Made by a program: the position numbers and the translations under genes. The notes beneath the pieces were generated by a model. That model did no database searches. It was not told where the DNA came from and was given only the letters and a program-made list of their open reading frames with translations. From positions 1-64,000 of the forward strand of contig JAGFBZ010001285.1 in the NCBI GenBank assembly GCA_018398805.1: 64,000 nucleotides of DNA, given 5' to 3'. Origin of the DNA: Hirundichthys speculiger. Its lineage: Eukaryota > Chordata > Actinopteri > Beloniformes > Exocoetidae. Below, piece after piece: positions 24,484 to 57,316 of this stretch (position 1 is its first letter; every line of letters starts with the position of its first letter).

Positions 24484-25857
24484 CAGGGTTATTATAGTTA
24501 ACGAAAACTAAGACTAAAACTAAAACTAGCAATGAAAAAATATTTCAGTTAACTGAAATAAAAATAAAAACTACAATTAAAAAAAAAACGAAAACTAAAT
24601 AAAAACTACAATGAAGGATGTAAAACTAACTAAAACTAAACTGAATTGTAGATAAATTCAATTCAGCTTCGTTTTCGTTGTCGTTTCGTTTTCTCCCTCG
24701 ATTACTGCCATAGAGATTACTGCCTGTCCTGCAGCAGCCGCTATGATACCCTCCCTCCAGAGAGGGGGCAGCATAGCGGATATAGACCGTTTCGGGCCAG
24801 CCCCCCCGGAAGTACCCCGACCGCCATTGCGGGGTTGTGCTACAGAGCGACACTTTCACCGGCTCGCAGATTAACCAGTGTTTTTCTCTTTCTACAAATA
24901 TATATTTTTATAATGTCGAGTCGGTCGAGTGGGAATACATGTTCCGTCATAAACTGTGCCAACAATGGTGTGAAAATTCGACAATGGAAGAAGAAAGTAT
25001 GAAATACACAAGCCTTTACTGCACGAAGACTGCCTTGTTTGCAGAACAAGAAGTTAGGAAGACGTGGGTGAAAATATCAACAGAAAGGACTTTGTTCCAA
25101 ATGAATACAGCCGGGTGAGTTTTCGTTAACATTCAGTCTCGTACTACTCATAGTCTCGCTGAGAGTCCCGGACGATTCTGGCAGAAAGAACAGCAGTATG
25201 AGGCTACTGTAGCCCTCGGTACTAGCACAAGCCTATAAATGAATGAATAAATTAATGAATGAATGACTTAGGAGAATGATAAAATAAATTAAATATAACA
25301 TTAACACATAGCCTAATTTACCGCTCGCGTTAACATTACAGCAGCATAATCTTTATGGCTTGTTGACGTTAGTTATAGCCAGCGTTCCACAGTTTTAGTG
25401 TTTGATTATGGGAATAGATCATGCTATTTCCATAACCAATCATTAAAAACAGCAATAAACTACCTTCATCTGTAACTGGAGGCCACTGTCTAATATCATC
25501 AATCCAAGACATGTCTGTGTTATCAGTAACAGATGCTCCACGCTGCTGTGTTTGGGTTAGTTGGTGGAGCACCGCACCCTCCAGTTATGGCGGGGCCACT
25601 AGGGGGCGCATGTCCACAATTTTCAAGTCGAAAAGGTGTATAATCTGCTGCATACTGCAAGAAGAAGAAAAACTAAAACTAAGACTAAAACTAAATAAAA
25701 ACTAAACTGAAACTAGTCAATTCCTCAAAATAAAAACTAAACTAAAACTACTAAATTACTTGTTGAACTAACTAAAACTAAACTGAAATAAAAAAGCAAA
25801 CTGGAAAACTAAATAAAAATAAAAACTAAAGAAAATTTCAAAACTATAATAACCTTG
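24484..25857 (+). mobile_element. P-like (THAP) transposon derivative with 8-bp TSDs
   Basis: Ends CAGGGTTATTATAGTT and AACTATAATAACCTTG, with identical duplications AACCTAAC at 24476-24483 and 25858-25865. Subterminal arrays of ACTAAA/AACTAAAACTA units face each other. Inside is a degraded THAP-type zinc-finger exon (about 24914-25114). THAP DNA-binding domains with 8-bp TSDs are the combination known for P elements; hAT is the alternative. Confidence 0.8.
24914..25114 (+). pseudogene. THAP zinc-finger exon, frameshifted
   Basis: It starts MSSRSSGNTCSVINCANN, with the CxxxxC half of a THAP zinc finger, and reads to an early TGA after QWKKKV. The continuation is found in other frames (EVRKTWVK, then NINRKDFVPNEYSR), ending at a good donor CGG|GTGAGT. 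At least two small indels separate the pieces. The remaining THAP exon and catalytic domain are absent from the element, so it is non-autonomous. Confidence 0.7.
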
Positions 25858-26489
25858 AACCTAACACTGTGAAAATTCGACCCGAAACCGACCCAACCCG
25901 AGTCTTTAGTTTCCGACCATGAAGCGAACCGAGTTACCGGAATAGAACCAAGACAATCCAGCCCATAGTTGCTCATGTTAAAAGTTATCTAGCGTTGAAT
26001 AAAACTTGATTTTCTTACCTAAAGTTGTCTTCTTCTACCGGTTCAGTTGCTACATAGGCTACGTGATGTAAACAACAATAAATCCACGTCGTTATTTTCT
26101 TTGTGGATACAGATGCTATTGGTAGCAACTGCTAACGCTAATAGCCTACACCGGTCAGGACGTGTCGTGAATATGTTCTCTCATCCAGCGTTGTCATGTT
26201 GGTGATCCGTTGTTCTTTACAGCTGCCGGGCAAACCGCTAATAACACGCTAATAACACGCTACGGCAACACGGTTGTTTCATGACAAACACGCCACGTTA
26301 ACTAATAATTAATTAAACTGCCCCGAGTCCTGACATTAGCTGCCACCGCCAATATCTTTACCTCTCTGTAGTAAACGTGGACCCAGCCTGTCAGAGAGCA
26401 CCGACCGGACCCGAGACTAACTGGACCGATTCCGACCCGAACCCGGAGTCACGTCTTTTGAACGGACCCGAGACCCGATTCGGGTCCTC

Positions 26490-29149
26490 AGAATGACGGA
26501 CAACAACAACTGCCTCTCTAAGGTCATTGCTGATGTCTTTCCTCTTTGGCACTGTGTTAACACACACCTGAACGCCCCACAAGAGCAGACGGATGACAGG
26601 ATTTCATTAGCAGTACTATTCTTATGGAAGCTAGTGGACATTTTTTTATACACTGATTCTGCGTTTTATGATATTCAGGATAGTTTATTTGTCACAATGT
26701 GCAGATACAAACACAGTGAAACAGAATTAAACGCTCCCAGATTAATTAAAAATATTAACTGTAATACTTAATGCCGAGGAAATAGAATGAAGCATTCATA
26801 GGATGATATGAAACATACAAAATATATGATTTATACAGGACGTAGTGTTCAAGTGGCTGCGTCTTATAGACTCAGACATGTCAGATATGTCATTTTTGTT
26901 CATCCAAGGTTGAATATCAATATTTCTGGAAAGAATATATGTTTTTTTTTCTTGGTGTAATACAAGAACCTAATAGCAAAAATCTGTTGCGGTTTGGTTG
27001 GACTGACTCAATAAAATAACCAGGTACATACAATAGTTTTAACTGTAAAAATAAATTTGTTTTGGTGGTAAAAAAAAAAAAAAAATTAAGGCTGTAAAAA
27101 CTACTAAAACAAATAGAATCCAGGCCTGTTTTTCATTTCCAATAAACTGATCAGTGAGTTCAACTGCAGACGTCGGCTTTCTGTTTCTTTTACTGAAACA
27201 ACTGTGCTGCTGACCGTTGAGTTTGAGTTGAATGTACCTTTATTTTCTATAAAGTTGAAAAAATCAGGGCTTGCCTCCACAGATGTCCTCTACAAACACA
27301 TCTCCTCTGTGAGAGGCACTAAAAGTGGTTTAAACATAAAAGAAACCTCCAATTTGAAAACGCTGCTTTCAAAGTTCTGCCATGTGTCAGAATAAATATC
27401 ACAATTTCTATTTGTCAGTACCTGATTTTCACTGTTTGCCTCTTTCATGTTTTGCTGTTTGATCAGGTTGGCTCTTGATAATGTGTGTTTGTAAAATATC
27501 TATTACAAACAAAGGTTAAAGTCCTAATTCCTTTGTTTAGTCACACAATTCCTTCATATTCAGGTACCAGACTGTGGAAACAGACATTTTTTACCAGACT
27601 CCCCATAGCTCTTAAAAAATAAGCTTCTTTTATTACTAAAATCAGTTAGTTTATGCATAAGGTATTGCTAATCTTTTTGAGTTCTGATAATCTGTTTTGA
27701 AATTAGTGTTGAGAAACAATAAATGGGAGGTGAATGTGTGTGTGTATGTGAGAAAATAAAATAGGATTAAACTAATTGCTGGAGTTGTTTCAGCTCAGCC
27801 TGCACGTTGGGAATTATTTCCAATAGTGAAAGTGCAATTGATGCACTTCCCTTTGATACTTTCCTCTTTATTTGTGTCAGCCTTTAAAATAGGAAAAAAA
27901 AAAATTGGCTGGAAGGCCTAATAGCACAGAATTTGCTTCCTTTTAATTAAGCGGTGGATCTGTGCCAGAAATGCCTCTAAGCATGTTTGTGCTGGATCCC
28001 AAAACACAAGAGTGCTTGTAGTGAATCTGCAGCTTCCAGACAGCAAACCAGCTCACTGAGGTTTAAACCCGACATTTCACGTTACTCAATATATCAAGTC
28101 AAAAATAATAACGGCAAACACGTAAAAACAATAAAAATCATGTGATCCTCATGGGTCTTAGTGGAAGGAAAATACAACCTCCGAAGAACAAGAAGATTTA
28201 TTTTTGTTTTGTTTTGTTTTCCTTCTGTGATTATTTATTGAAAACAAATGGAGTCAAATGGCAAAAATACTATGAGGGCTATTGGTGATCTATTGGTGAT
28301 CTATTGGTGATTTACCTTTTGCAGCACTAATTTAAAGCAGTCACTTCCTGTACGACTTCATCAGACCCTCTCATCATTGCAGAGGAACTTTGCTCCATTC
28401 ATCTTTACATTATTGCAGTTCATTGATGTTTTTAAGCATTTGCTTGAAATTGCTTATGTCTTTCCCTCTTGGCATTGTATTAACAAAGCACCTGAATGAT
28501 CCAGCAAACTGTCAAAACATCTGCTTTTATATCTGCTCTCATGCTGGTGATCAGTTCATCGAGAAGCAATGATAGATTGGAAAATTACTGGAATAGTCTC
28601 AAATATTAGGAAATTAAATTTTCTCAGTGTATTACAGACCCAAGCAAGTGATAAAATTATAATAATAATAATTGTTATTATAGAATAAGAATGGTAGATC
28701 TTGCATTTCATCACTTTTTTATTTACTTAAGTACCTGACAATTCTCTCCTGATGTTTCAAAGCCAGAACCCAGTTCACAAAACTCCTACAGGAGCATGGT
28801 GATGAAAATATTTATTCACGAGGTTTAGATTTCTTAGTAGCTTTCCAAAAGATGTCACATGGCCACAACCTAAACATGAAAAGAGTCACAGAATGGACAC
28901 AACTATTTTAAATGAGTTAAATATCTTTCCATTTGTCAAAAGCAGTGTTTCTGGGTCTTAATGAAAAGTTTGTGACATGCTTTGATTAAAGTACAACAGA
29001 GACAGAGTAGTACAGCTCCCTTCCCATCAGGTGATCATATTTAAAAAGCTTTTATCGGTTAACATACATCATTTTCAGTGTGTTATTTTTCTATGGTGTC
29101 ACTTTTAAAAACAAGAGAGACGTGTGCAGAGTTGTGGCAGCTACAGAGG
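26490..29149. other. Intergenic sequence; possible conserved non-coding element near 27.8-28.1 kb
   Basis: AT-rich. Two diverged copies of one dispersed repeat (about 26515-26580 and 28450-28510, both with TGATGTCTTTCC/TTATGTCTTTCC and ACCTGAA) are present. Positions 27780-28085 form a non-repetitive block with balanced composition and a TTTTAATTAAGCGG homeobox-like core. (CTATTGGTGAT)3 occurs near 28279-28313. Confidence 0.3.
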
Positions 29150-29427
29150 AATAAAGCCACACAGTGAAGTCATGGGAAAGAGTGGAGGAAACGAGACTAA
29201 GGACAGAAGTGAGCATCTGAGGTGAGACTACGGGGAGCAGAGATAAACAAGGTAGAGGATTTTAAGCACTTAACAGTCCAGAGGTGAAAAGAGGTGAAGA
29301 AGCATGTGCAAGCTTCATGCTAGACAGAGCTGGTGTCAGGTGTGATAAGTGGTGATGAGTGTCACCAAGAATGAAGGGTAAAGTGTAGAAGATGGAGGTG
29401 ACACCTGGGATGTTTTATGGTCTAGAG

Positions 29428-30205
29428 CAGAGGTGTCAGAGTCATTTTCACTGAGGGCCACATCAGCATCGTGGTTGCACATCATGAACAAAATGCAATG
29501 TAAATCAAAATAAATTAAACTGCACCTTATTATATTGTTAAAATAACTGTTTTTGCATTTAGTTACATATTAAAGTTTCAAATATTTAACTCATTATTAT
29601 ATTAAACGCAGGGTTTTGTGGTTGTAAACCTGCTCTCACACCGGTGATGTTTACAGAGTCCGTTGCCATGGTAACGGACTCTGTAAACATCACTCAAAGT
29701 ATCTATTACCTTGGTTTCAGAAGCGGAAGCATTTCTTTGTTTTTCTTGTGGGCTAAATTTAGCATACTTAGCTCCGTGTTTGTTGTCAAAATACCAACGT
29801 AGATTATACTCTTTCAGAACTGACACCGCCTCATAACACAAAAGAATTACTGTTTTTTCACCTTGAGGTATAAACTTGTATTTCTTTTCCCATAATTCAT
29901 TAAAACTTCCTTCCTTGTGCATCAATTTCTCTTTTCTTGGACATATCGGGATTAGTTTGTAGAGGTTTTTCTGAAGTCCGTCAGTTCTGAAAATCGTCTT
30001 GATGTCTTGATCATGGTGAGATAACTGTTATCGTTGTGGGTGATGACGAAATGCATTGTGGGAGATGTAGTTTATTGTCAATATGCGCTTTAAAGCGATG
30101 TAAGCTTATTTTAAGTCTTAAAATATTGGTTTAAAATTTAAGATAATAAAGCACAAGCTCTCGAGGGCCACATCTGGCCCGCGGGCCTTGTGTTTTACAC
30201 ATGTG
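29428..30205 (+). mobile_element. hAT element remnant with BED-type transposase fragment and palindrome
   Basis: Ends CAGAGGTGTCAGAGTC and ACACATGTG, with identical 8-bp duplications GTCTAGAG at 29420-29427 and 30206-30213. The minus strand keeps an open fragment (29602-29925) of a GTF2IRD2-like hAT transposase N-terminus: FNELWEKKYKFIPQGEKTVI, then YNLRWYFDNKHG. The first zinc-binding cysteines are degraded. Confidence 0.9.
29646..29691. repeat. 46-bp palindrome with 19-bp perfect arms
   Basis: GATGTTTACAGAGTCCGTT and its exact complement flank an 8-base centre that is itself almost palindromic (GCCATGGT). It lies inside the hAT remnant. Confidence 0.85.
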
Positions 30206-30590
30206 GTCTAGAGACTGGTGCTGAGGAAAAGACAGGAAGCAGAGCTGTCCGTAGAAGAGATTCAAAATGTTGAGGTTCTCTTTGGGAGTGATGAGGATGG
30301 ACAGGATCAGCACGTGTTAGATGTTCTGGAGAGAAGGTCAGAGAGACCAGACTGGGATGGTTTAGACTTGTTCAGAGGAGGGATGGTGAAAACAGAAGGA
30401 TGATGAGGCTGGAGCTGCCAGGCAGGAGGTCTAGAGGAAGACCAGGTAGATTTATGGATGTAGTGAGAGAGGACATGAAGTTAGCTGGTCTGAGAGAAGA
30501 GGATGCAGAGGACAGAGTTAGATGGAGGCGGGTGACTCGCCGTGGCGACCCCTGAAGGGAACAGCTGAAAGGAAATCAAGAATGAGGCCG

Positions 30591-32172
30591 ACAACAGCCT
30601 GAGAAACAGCTCCAGAAATGTTCCTTTGGCTGTCTGGTTTTCACTCACATCTCAGACCCAGATGACACCATGAGAGGAGACGGTGGACGTCCTGCTGTAC
30701 TTTAGCAGGAGGTGTGACAGAAAGGCAAATGTGGGAAGAGTGTGATTGCTGCCATGGGAGGAAATTTATGTGTTTCAACAGCTGGCCAGAACACACCACA
30801 CGAGTTTGTCAGCTGTAATTATACTCCCCAGGGCTTATCTCCATGAAGACAACACACCACCAGAGAAACGCATGCTTGCAGGAAGTGTGCTGACAAATAA
30901 CGGCATGAAGATGTGTCGACTGCACATTTATGAAAGAAGCTGTCCCACATTTTCAGTTTATTAAATCTCTCAACATGTCAGATGTTTTTACTTCCTTACT
31001 CTAGACTGAACTCTTTGACTCATTCAAAAATGTCTATCTAATCTTTATTTCCATATCATTTCTTTCTTTTGTTAGTTGCCGTGTTGTCCAAAACAGCAGC
31101 CACTGTAGCTGCTGACCTTATGTTACGGTGCAAAACAGCTGGATACGTGTCATACGATGGTCACGAGGGATTCTGGGTAAAAACGACCACCAGGCTGGAC
31201 CTTACATGTCCTTTGTTCAGAAAACAACATTCTGTGTCATTCAAAGGTGAAATCAAAGGAGGTCTCTAAGGTGAAATCCTGCATTTTAATGCTAGACGGA
31301 GAGACAAGTCACTCCTCTACATCAGATTTTCACTCATATAATAAAATGAAAAAATCAAAAACTAAATGCAGGTGTACAATTTGGAAGGAAATGCTGAAAT
31401 CACTCCTGGAAATTGATTTAATATATTATTTTGCTTGTCATGCATTCTTACAGTTCCTTATTTACTAACTGCGTGATGAAAAACGGACACTTGAGATGCT
31501 TTTCTGGCTAAATCAGTTTAATTTACTGAACTCTGTAGAGCCTTTAGACGGTGCATCAGTCATTTTCAGGCTTCATTAGCAGAGAAGCATTAGATTAAGA
31601 GTAATTTCACTGGACTGCATCCCAGCGCTCCTCAGTGAGGAGGAGTGGGGGTGTGGGCATCTTGTCTTTCATCATTTGGAAATATTTTCAGAAATTACAA
31701 GAGATACAGAAATGTCCCTCATGAGTACCAACGCATCTGTGCATGTTGAGTTCCTTTTCAACGATTCCCTGTGTTTTCATAGACGTCTCGATCTGCTATC
31801 TGATGTTCCAAAGAGCATAACTGAGAGGCAACAAACAAAACCTTCTAGAGGACTTTTGGGTATCCTCTTGGGGTCGAGGAGATTTATCAGAGAAGGCAGG
31901 CAGGAGTTTCTCTCATCAACGTGCGGTTGACGAATATATTGGGTGAGATGCAGAGCTCATTCATCATCCTTTTTCTTCCCCGTCTCTCTGCCAGCTGGTC
32001 AGTGCCGAGAAAAATGGCGCCTGCAGGACCGGCGTTGAGATGCAGATGGATGTGTGGAAACCTGAGCGGGTGGAAGCGGTGGGGTTAAGGGCGATGCTCA
32101 ACAGCCCACCAAGACGCACCGTAGCGGCGGGAAAATGTGAGGATCATTAAAGTTTTTATGAGAAGAAATAAT
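30591..32172. other. Intergenic sequence, nothing recognised
   Basis: Non-repetitive sequence between the LINE fragment and the Harbinger-like copy B. No exon was recognised. Confidence 0.35.
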
Positions 32173-32872
32173 AGCTGCGGTTACATGATGTTTTTTAATT
32201 CGGAATTAAATAATTCCGAATTAAACTACTTTCCTTCGAGTTTACATGGAAATAGTAATTCCAAATTGAAGTTTACATGGAAAACACGTTAGTTCGGCTT
32301 TATCCAACTCCGCTTTAGGTCTGGGGGTTGGGAAGGGTTCTGATTGGATGGGGGGGGGGGGGCGGACGTCTTTAAATCTACCGGAAGAAAACAAACTTAG
32401 CTAACTCGGTTAGCAACAACATTCCACTTATTTTGACCTGGGTGCGTCTCTATCTGTGAAACCTCCTTCATTTAACCTGGCCGCTTTGAAAAGCTCACAA
32501 TTTTTATGTTTCCTGCCATCTGTTCTTTTAATTATTTCCAGTTCCTCCAAGCTGTTTATTAAATAAATCGTCTCTGCTATTGAACACCGTTTACTGCGTG
32601 CTGCCGGAATATAAGCGTCATCGCGACAGACGGGCAAGAGAACGAGCATGCGCAGAAAGACGGGAATTAATTTAAAGAGGAATGAGTGTAAACATGACCG
32701 CAGAATTACTTAATGCGGAATTAAAATGGGAATAAACCAGCCACTTACTTCGGAATTAAGTTTAATTCAGAATTGACATTTTCATATGGAATTAAGTGTT
32801 TACATGGTAACTTTTGTTCGGCTTTAACTTTAATTCTGAATGAAAGAGGAATTAAACTTCCCATGTAAACGC
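32173..32872 (+). mobile_element. Harbinger-like repeat, copy B, retaining a Myb/SANT-like fragment
   Basis: Same ends as copy A (TGCGGTTACATGATG start, CATGTAAACGCAC end) with TTAATTCCGAATTAA palindromes. Unlike copy A it keeps, on the minus strand at about 32428-32649, an open fragment AETIYLINSLEELEIIKRTD followed by GRKHKNCELFKAA, which resembles the Myb/SANT-like DNA-binding protein of PIF-Harbinger transposons. Copies A and B carry different interiors, as expected of independent internal deletions. Confidence 0.65.
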
Positions 32873-32959
32873 ACCCAATGTTTGTTTTAGAGATTTAAAG
32901 AGGATTTTCATGTATTTATTCACAAACACTATAAAAACAGATAGGAAATGAAACAGGAA

Positions 32960-33835
32960 AATCTTCATAGTTTTCACCATGACTTTATTATTGGAGATAA
33001 AAATACCTCTTTTGAGCAACCAGGGGAAAAAAAAACAACAACACACACACAGACATGCTCAAGTGTACCATGGAAGAGTTGGGTAGATTCATCACAGTGA
33101 TATTAAAAGAGCCATGCGTTCGAAATACGTCTGACTGAGCCAAAACTCTCTGTTGCTCTCAAACAGCAAAGTCTAAAGATGAGCATTCAATGTCATGCAG
33201 AGCCCCAGTGTGCAAAACAGACCACTCAAAAGCTATTTTATAGCCCATAACATTCAGATAAACCCTCACAATGGTTACAGAAAACAGCGCCTGCCGCCAT
33301 ACAGGACAATTAGCATGCATGAAGCACGAGAACACAAAGTCCCTCTAAGAAAAAGGAAGCACAATATGACAAACGCTGACTAGAATAAGACTAAAATGTA
33401 TAAATCCCAAAAAACCTCTTATTTTAATGTGCAGTGCTTCAGGCTGTTCAGCAGGTTTTCAAGGTGCATTTTGATGAGGACTAACATGTGATGTTAAATT
33501 AAATAATTCTAAAATTAAGTGCTCTCCGTTTTGAGTGATAAGTCACAAGCATCGTCATCATCAGAGCCTCGTCTCACATGATGACGTGCAGTAAGCAATG
33601 ACTACTGTCACTGAGATGCAGATCAACATCTGAGCCACCTCTACTAGCAGAGTCCTTTAAAGTACCTATGAAATATCTGTTCTCAAAAAAGAATTATAAG
33701 AACTGATTCCTAAGCAAAACCCAAAAACGGGGGGCAAAAGGACTGTGGTATTTGAACATTTTCGGCAACGACATGGAGGTAATCACAGGCGCCCCGGCAG
33801 TGATGGCAGGGATTAGGGCTTGAAGTGCTGTAAAT
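32960..33835 (-). other. phkb: Probable 3' UTR of phkb
   Basis: About 870 bases without coding potential between the TAG stop and a minus-strand AATAAA at 32989-32984. The sequence is mostly unique. It ends just before the end of the neighbouring Harbinger-like repeat. The extent is inferred from the signal only. Confidence 0.5.
32984..32989 (-). terminator. Candidate poly(A) signal AATAAA for phkb
   Basis: The minus strand reads AATAATAAAG here, about 850 bases past the phkb stop. I saw no other canonical AATAAA between the stop and this point. Cleavage would be expected about 15-25 bases further along the minus strand. Confidence 0.45.
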
Positions 33836-54552
<20,717 letters not shown>

Positions 54553-54555
54553 CTG

Positions 54556-54592
<37 letters not shown>

Positions 54593-55004
54593 AGAAAACA
54601 CCTGATCAGTGAACGTACTGAACAACAGAACAACCTCCACCTTTATCCGTACAAGTCCCTGCGACTGCATCGGTTCCGCTCTGAGATTAAAAGTATTACA
54701 GTATATTTCATTTGAAATGTCATGCAGTGCAGCTCCATTTCAGATCGAATCGAAAGCACGAGTCCAATACAAGGTCTCTCCTGCTGAGGCGTTTTGTTTT
54801 GTTGCAGCACACATGCTTAAATGTAGTCTATACGGTGGAAGCAGTGGTTAATATCAGCTCTGTGTAGAAGTAGGAGATGCAGCGGTATTGAAAGTCCTCA
54901 GGCTGTGAGCAGCAGCAGGTTTACTGAATACAAGCTCACTTACAGGTGCCAGATAACTGAGAACCAATCAGTGTTGTACTGAGATCTAGGGCCCCATAAC
55001 ATCA

Positions 55005-55091
55005 CTGTTTTAAAGATAACTCGGATGTCAGTGATGTTATGGGATCTAGAGCCCCATAACATAACTGAGATCCGAGTTATCTTTAAAACAG
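55005..55091. repeat. Imperfect hairpin of ~87 bp
   Basis: CTGTTTTAAAGATAACTCGG pairs with CCGAGTTATCTTTAAAACAG, and the inner GATGTTATGGG pairs with CCCATAACAT. A CCCCATAACAT motif also occurs as a direct repeat to the left (54993-55003). No protein or RNA family was recognised. Confidence 0.85.
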
Positions 55092-56849
55092 AACAGCATA
55101 GTTCAGCCTGATTTTTTCTATTACACACTGCCAGGTGATTAAAATGATCTAAACCATTTATTGGTGTTTATCAGAGCCTCCTCTCATCCATACGTTGCCG
55201 CCAACCTGACAGGTTTTCTGCACGTTAGGATGGTTACTTTTCAAAACTGGTAATGCATTTTATTAAAGCAGGTCCTTATTGTTTAACGACAAACAGATTT
55301 TTATAATTTGATCAAATCAGAAAAACAATGCAATTATTGTCACTGAGGAGTGTAGAGAAAGAAATCGGTGTCCTCCAAGGCTAAAGGAAGAAACCACACT
55401 CAGGTGTGCTGGTGGAGCAGCAGGTACTTCTATCACTTGTTACATGTCAGGCTAGTCAATCGGCTGTGCATTGGTTGACTTTCATCTGTAGTATCCTGTG
55501 TAACATCTGTCTTAATGCTCACTGAATGTGGAAGTTTCTGGATGTATGTCATATTGAATCCCAGAAACCCTAGAACTTCCTGTGGGCCTCAGCTCCACTG
55601 ATGTAAATGCTGCTGTATATCTGTGTTTCCTTTCATCTAAAAATCAACAATCGGCTCCTTGGTTTTGATTACATTGAACCACATCTTAATTTCCGTGCGC
55701 CGCAACACCGATGAGACTTCATATCAAGACAGAAATCATCACGGGGGGAGGGGGGGTACATTCAAATGCCAGAGAGTGATACCATCTCAGTTTCAGCAGG
55801 TGAGGGCACTGAATGCTGAGCTGGTTGGAGGATTGTTTTAATGCAGTCCATGTTCCACAAAATAATGTACTGGGGTGATGATATGTAGCTTTGCTTAAAT
55901 AGTGCTGACAATGATTGTAAGTTAATCACATTAGCTGCTGTTCGAAAAGACAAAGACAATATTTTTGTAACATCTTTAGTAACACCATCTACCTGCAATT
56001 ACAAAAATGTCTGGGCAAGGCATTTAGGCACATTTAGACACTTTGTTTTGAGTTTAATTTCCTGTCATAGGAGATATCTTCAGTAAAGAACAAGCAAGTA
56101 TTAAAGTAAGCAGAATATATGGTTCAAGGACAGCGAGTTGCTCTCTAAGTGTGGACTGCTGATGTCAGGCTTTCCCCAATGCCCACATGAACAGTAAAAA
56201 AAAAAAAAAAACATGCTCCAATAACAGAAGTCAAACTTTCTGGAGTTATTCCTGTAATTATTTACCTGTTTTATATAATTTATATATACATTTCACGGCC
56301 GTTTATGGAGCAGTTCTTTTTTTTTTTTTGGAACAGCTTGACATTTTCACCCAGATGCTTCAATGACAGTATCACATTCACAGTCCGTCTAACATGGACG
56401 AGAGCAGAGCTCAGGTCTCTGGTCGGTGTGTCGTAATCTCTCCTCGCTGTAATTCGCTCCCCTCAGCCTCCACAGAAAATACTTTAACACCATCAGGTCA
56501 CAAGCCACGTTCTCTAGATTCAGCCCGGTACCACGGCCAGAAGCTGGAAACTCACAGCCAGGACTAATAAAGTAAGTTTATGAGCTGAGAAATGTTAACC
56601 TCAGCAGAGCAGAACACCCAGAGATCTGGACATCGATGCAGACCTCCAGAGACATTTGGCTGAGGAAGATGAGCTCAGGGTGCTGAAGCTAAAGTTGTAG
56701 CCTCTGTTGGTGGGCTGTAAATCTGTTGTGCGAGTCACGTAAAAAAATTATAAACCAGTGAACTGCATTTATTTAAAAGATCATTTATTTTTAAATCTAA
56801 TAATTCGATTTACCTTTAATTTGCTTTGCAATATTGCACGGCCTACTTT

Positions 56850-57031
56850 TCAGTTTTTATTTGTTAAAAAAAGTTTAAAATATCCAATAAATTTCGTTCC
56901 ACTTAACGACTGTGTCCCACTTATTGTTGATTCTTGACAAAAAAAATTGAAATTTTATATTTTTATGTTTGAAGCCTGAAATGTGGCAAAAGGTTGAAAA
57001 TTCCAAGGGGGCCGAATACTTTTGCAAGGCA

Positions 57032-57037
<6 letters not shown>
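56850..57037 (-). mobile_element. Tc1-like transposon end fragment
   Basis: Ends with AAGGGGGCCGAATACTTTTG followed by CAAGGCACTGTA, the typical terminal sequence of fish Tc1 elements, preceded by the usual GTTTGAAGCCTGAAATGTGG. Only one terminus is present. Confidence 0.75.

Positions 57038-57072
<35 letters not shown>
57034..57072. repeat. (TA)n microsatellite between two Tc1-type fragments
   Basis: About 19 TA units joining the Tc1 end to a left-truncated MITE. Confidence 0.93.
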
Positions 57073-57073
<1 letters not shown>

Positions 57074-57074
57074 C

Positions 57075-57316
57075 CACAAAGATTTGCTCATAAGAGTTTT
57101 ATTAAGAGCTGATATCTTACCATTTTCCATGGTTTTCTTGATTATAACCTAAATCACTTAAGTTTTTACATCAATAGCTATGGCGTTGTACTGCCAAAAA
57201 CACTGCTTTTATGCATTCAGTGTTTTCTTTTCTGTCTGTTTTAGTCACATGATGACGTTTAGTGGTACCAGGTATTAAAATGAACAAGAAACTGAAGAAA
57301 AAATGGTGGTCTAATA
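57075..57316 (+). mobile_element. Tc1-like MITE, truncated copy
   Basis: Matches the interior and right part of 38638-39005 from CCACAAAGATT to GGTGGTCTAAT. The left terminus is replaced by (TA)n and the right terminal repeat is cut short. Confidence 0.85.

Larger units (their letters stand above)
23994..26487 (+). mobile_element. Degenerate (C)GACCCG-rich element interrupted by a P-like element
   Basis: The left side starts TAGAGGTCTTCACGGGTCC. The right part carries many GACCCGA and CCCGAACC motifs and ends near ATTCGGGTCCTCA. The two halves flank the P/THAP-like element at 24484-25857. The right terminus is too diverged to define, and no TSD was found, so the family (probably hAT) is uncertain. 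Confidence 0.4.
29150..30590 (+). mobile_element. RTE-like LINE 3' fragment split by a hAT element
   Basis: After the hAT insertion the plus strand reads a decayed reverse-transcriptase C-terminus: LELPGRRSRGRPGRFMDVVR, then EDMKLAGLREEDAEDRVRWR and the terminal TRRGDP before a stop at about 30555. This is the usual ending of RTE-type LINEs. The part left of the insertion (29150-29427) is the same ORF more heavily decayed. Confidence 0.75.

Noticed and set aside
54940..55010. Minus-strand GTAAGT donor with a short open stretch ending SQLSGT
   Set aside because: It lies within or next to an inverted repeat, and the peptide does not match PHKB.
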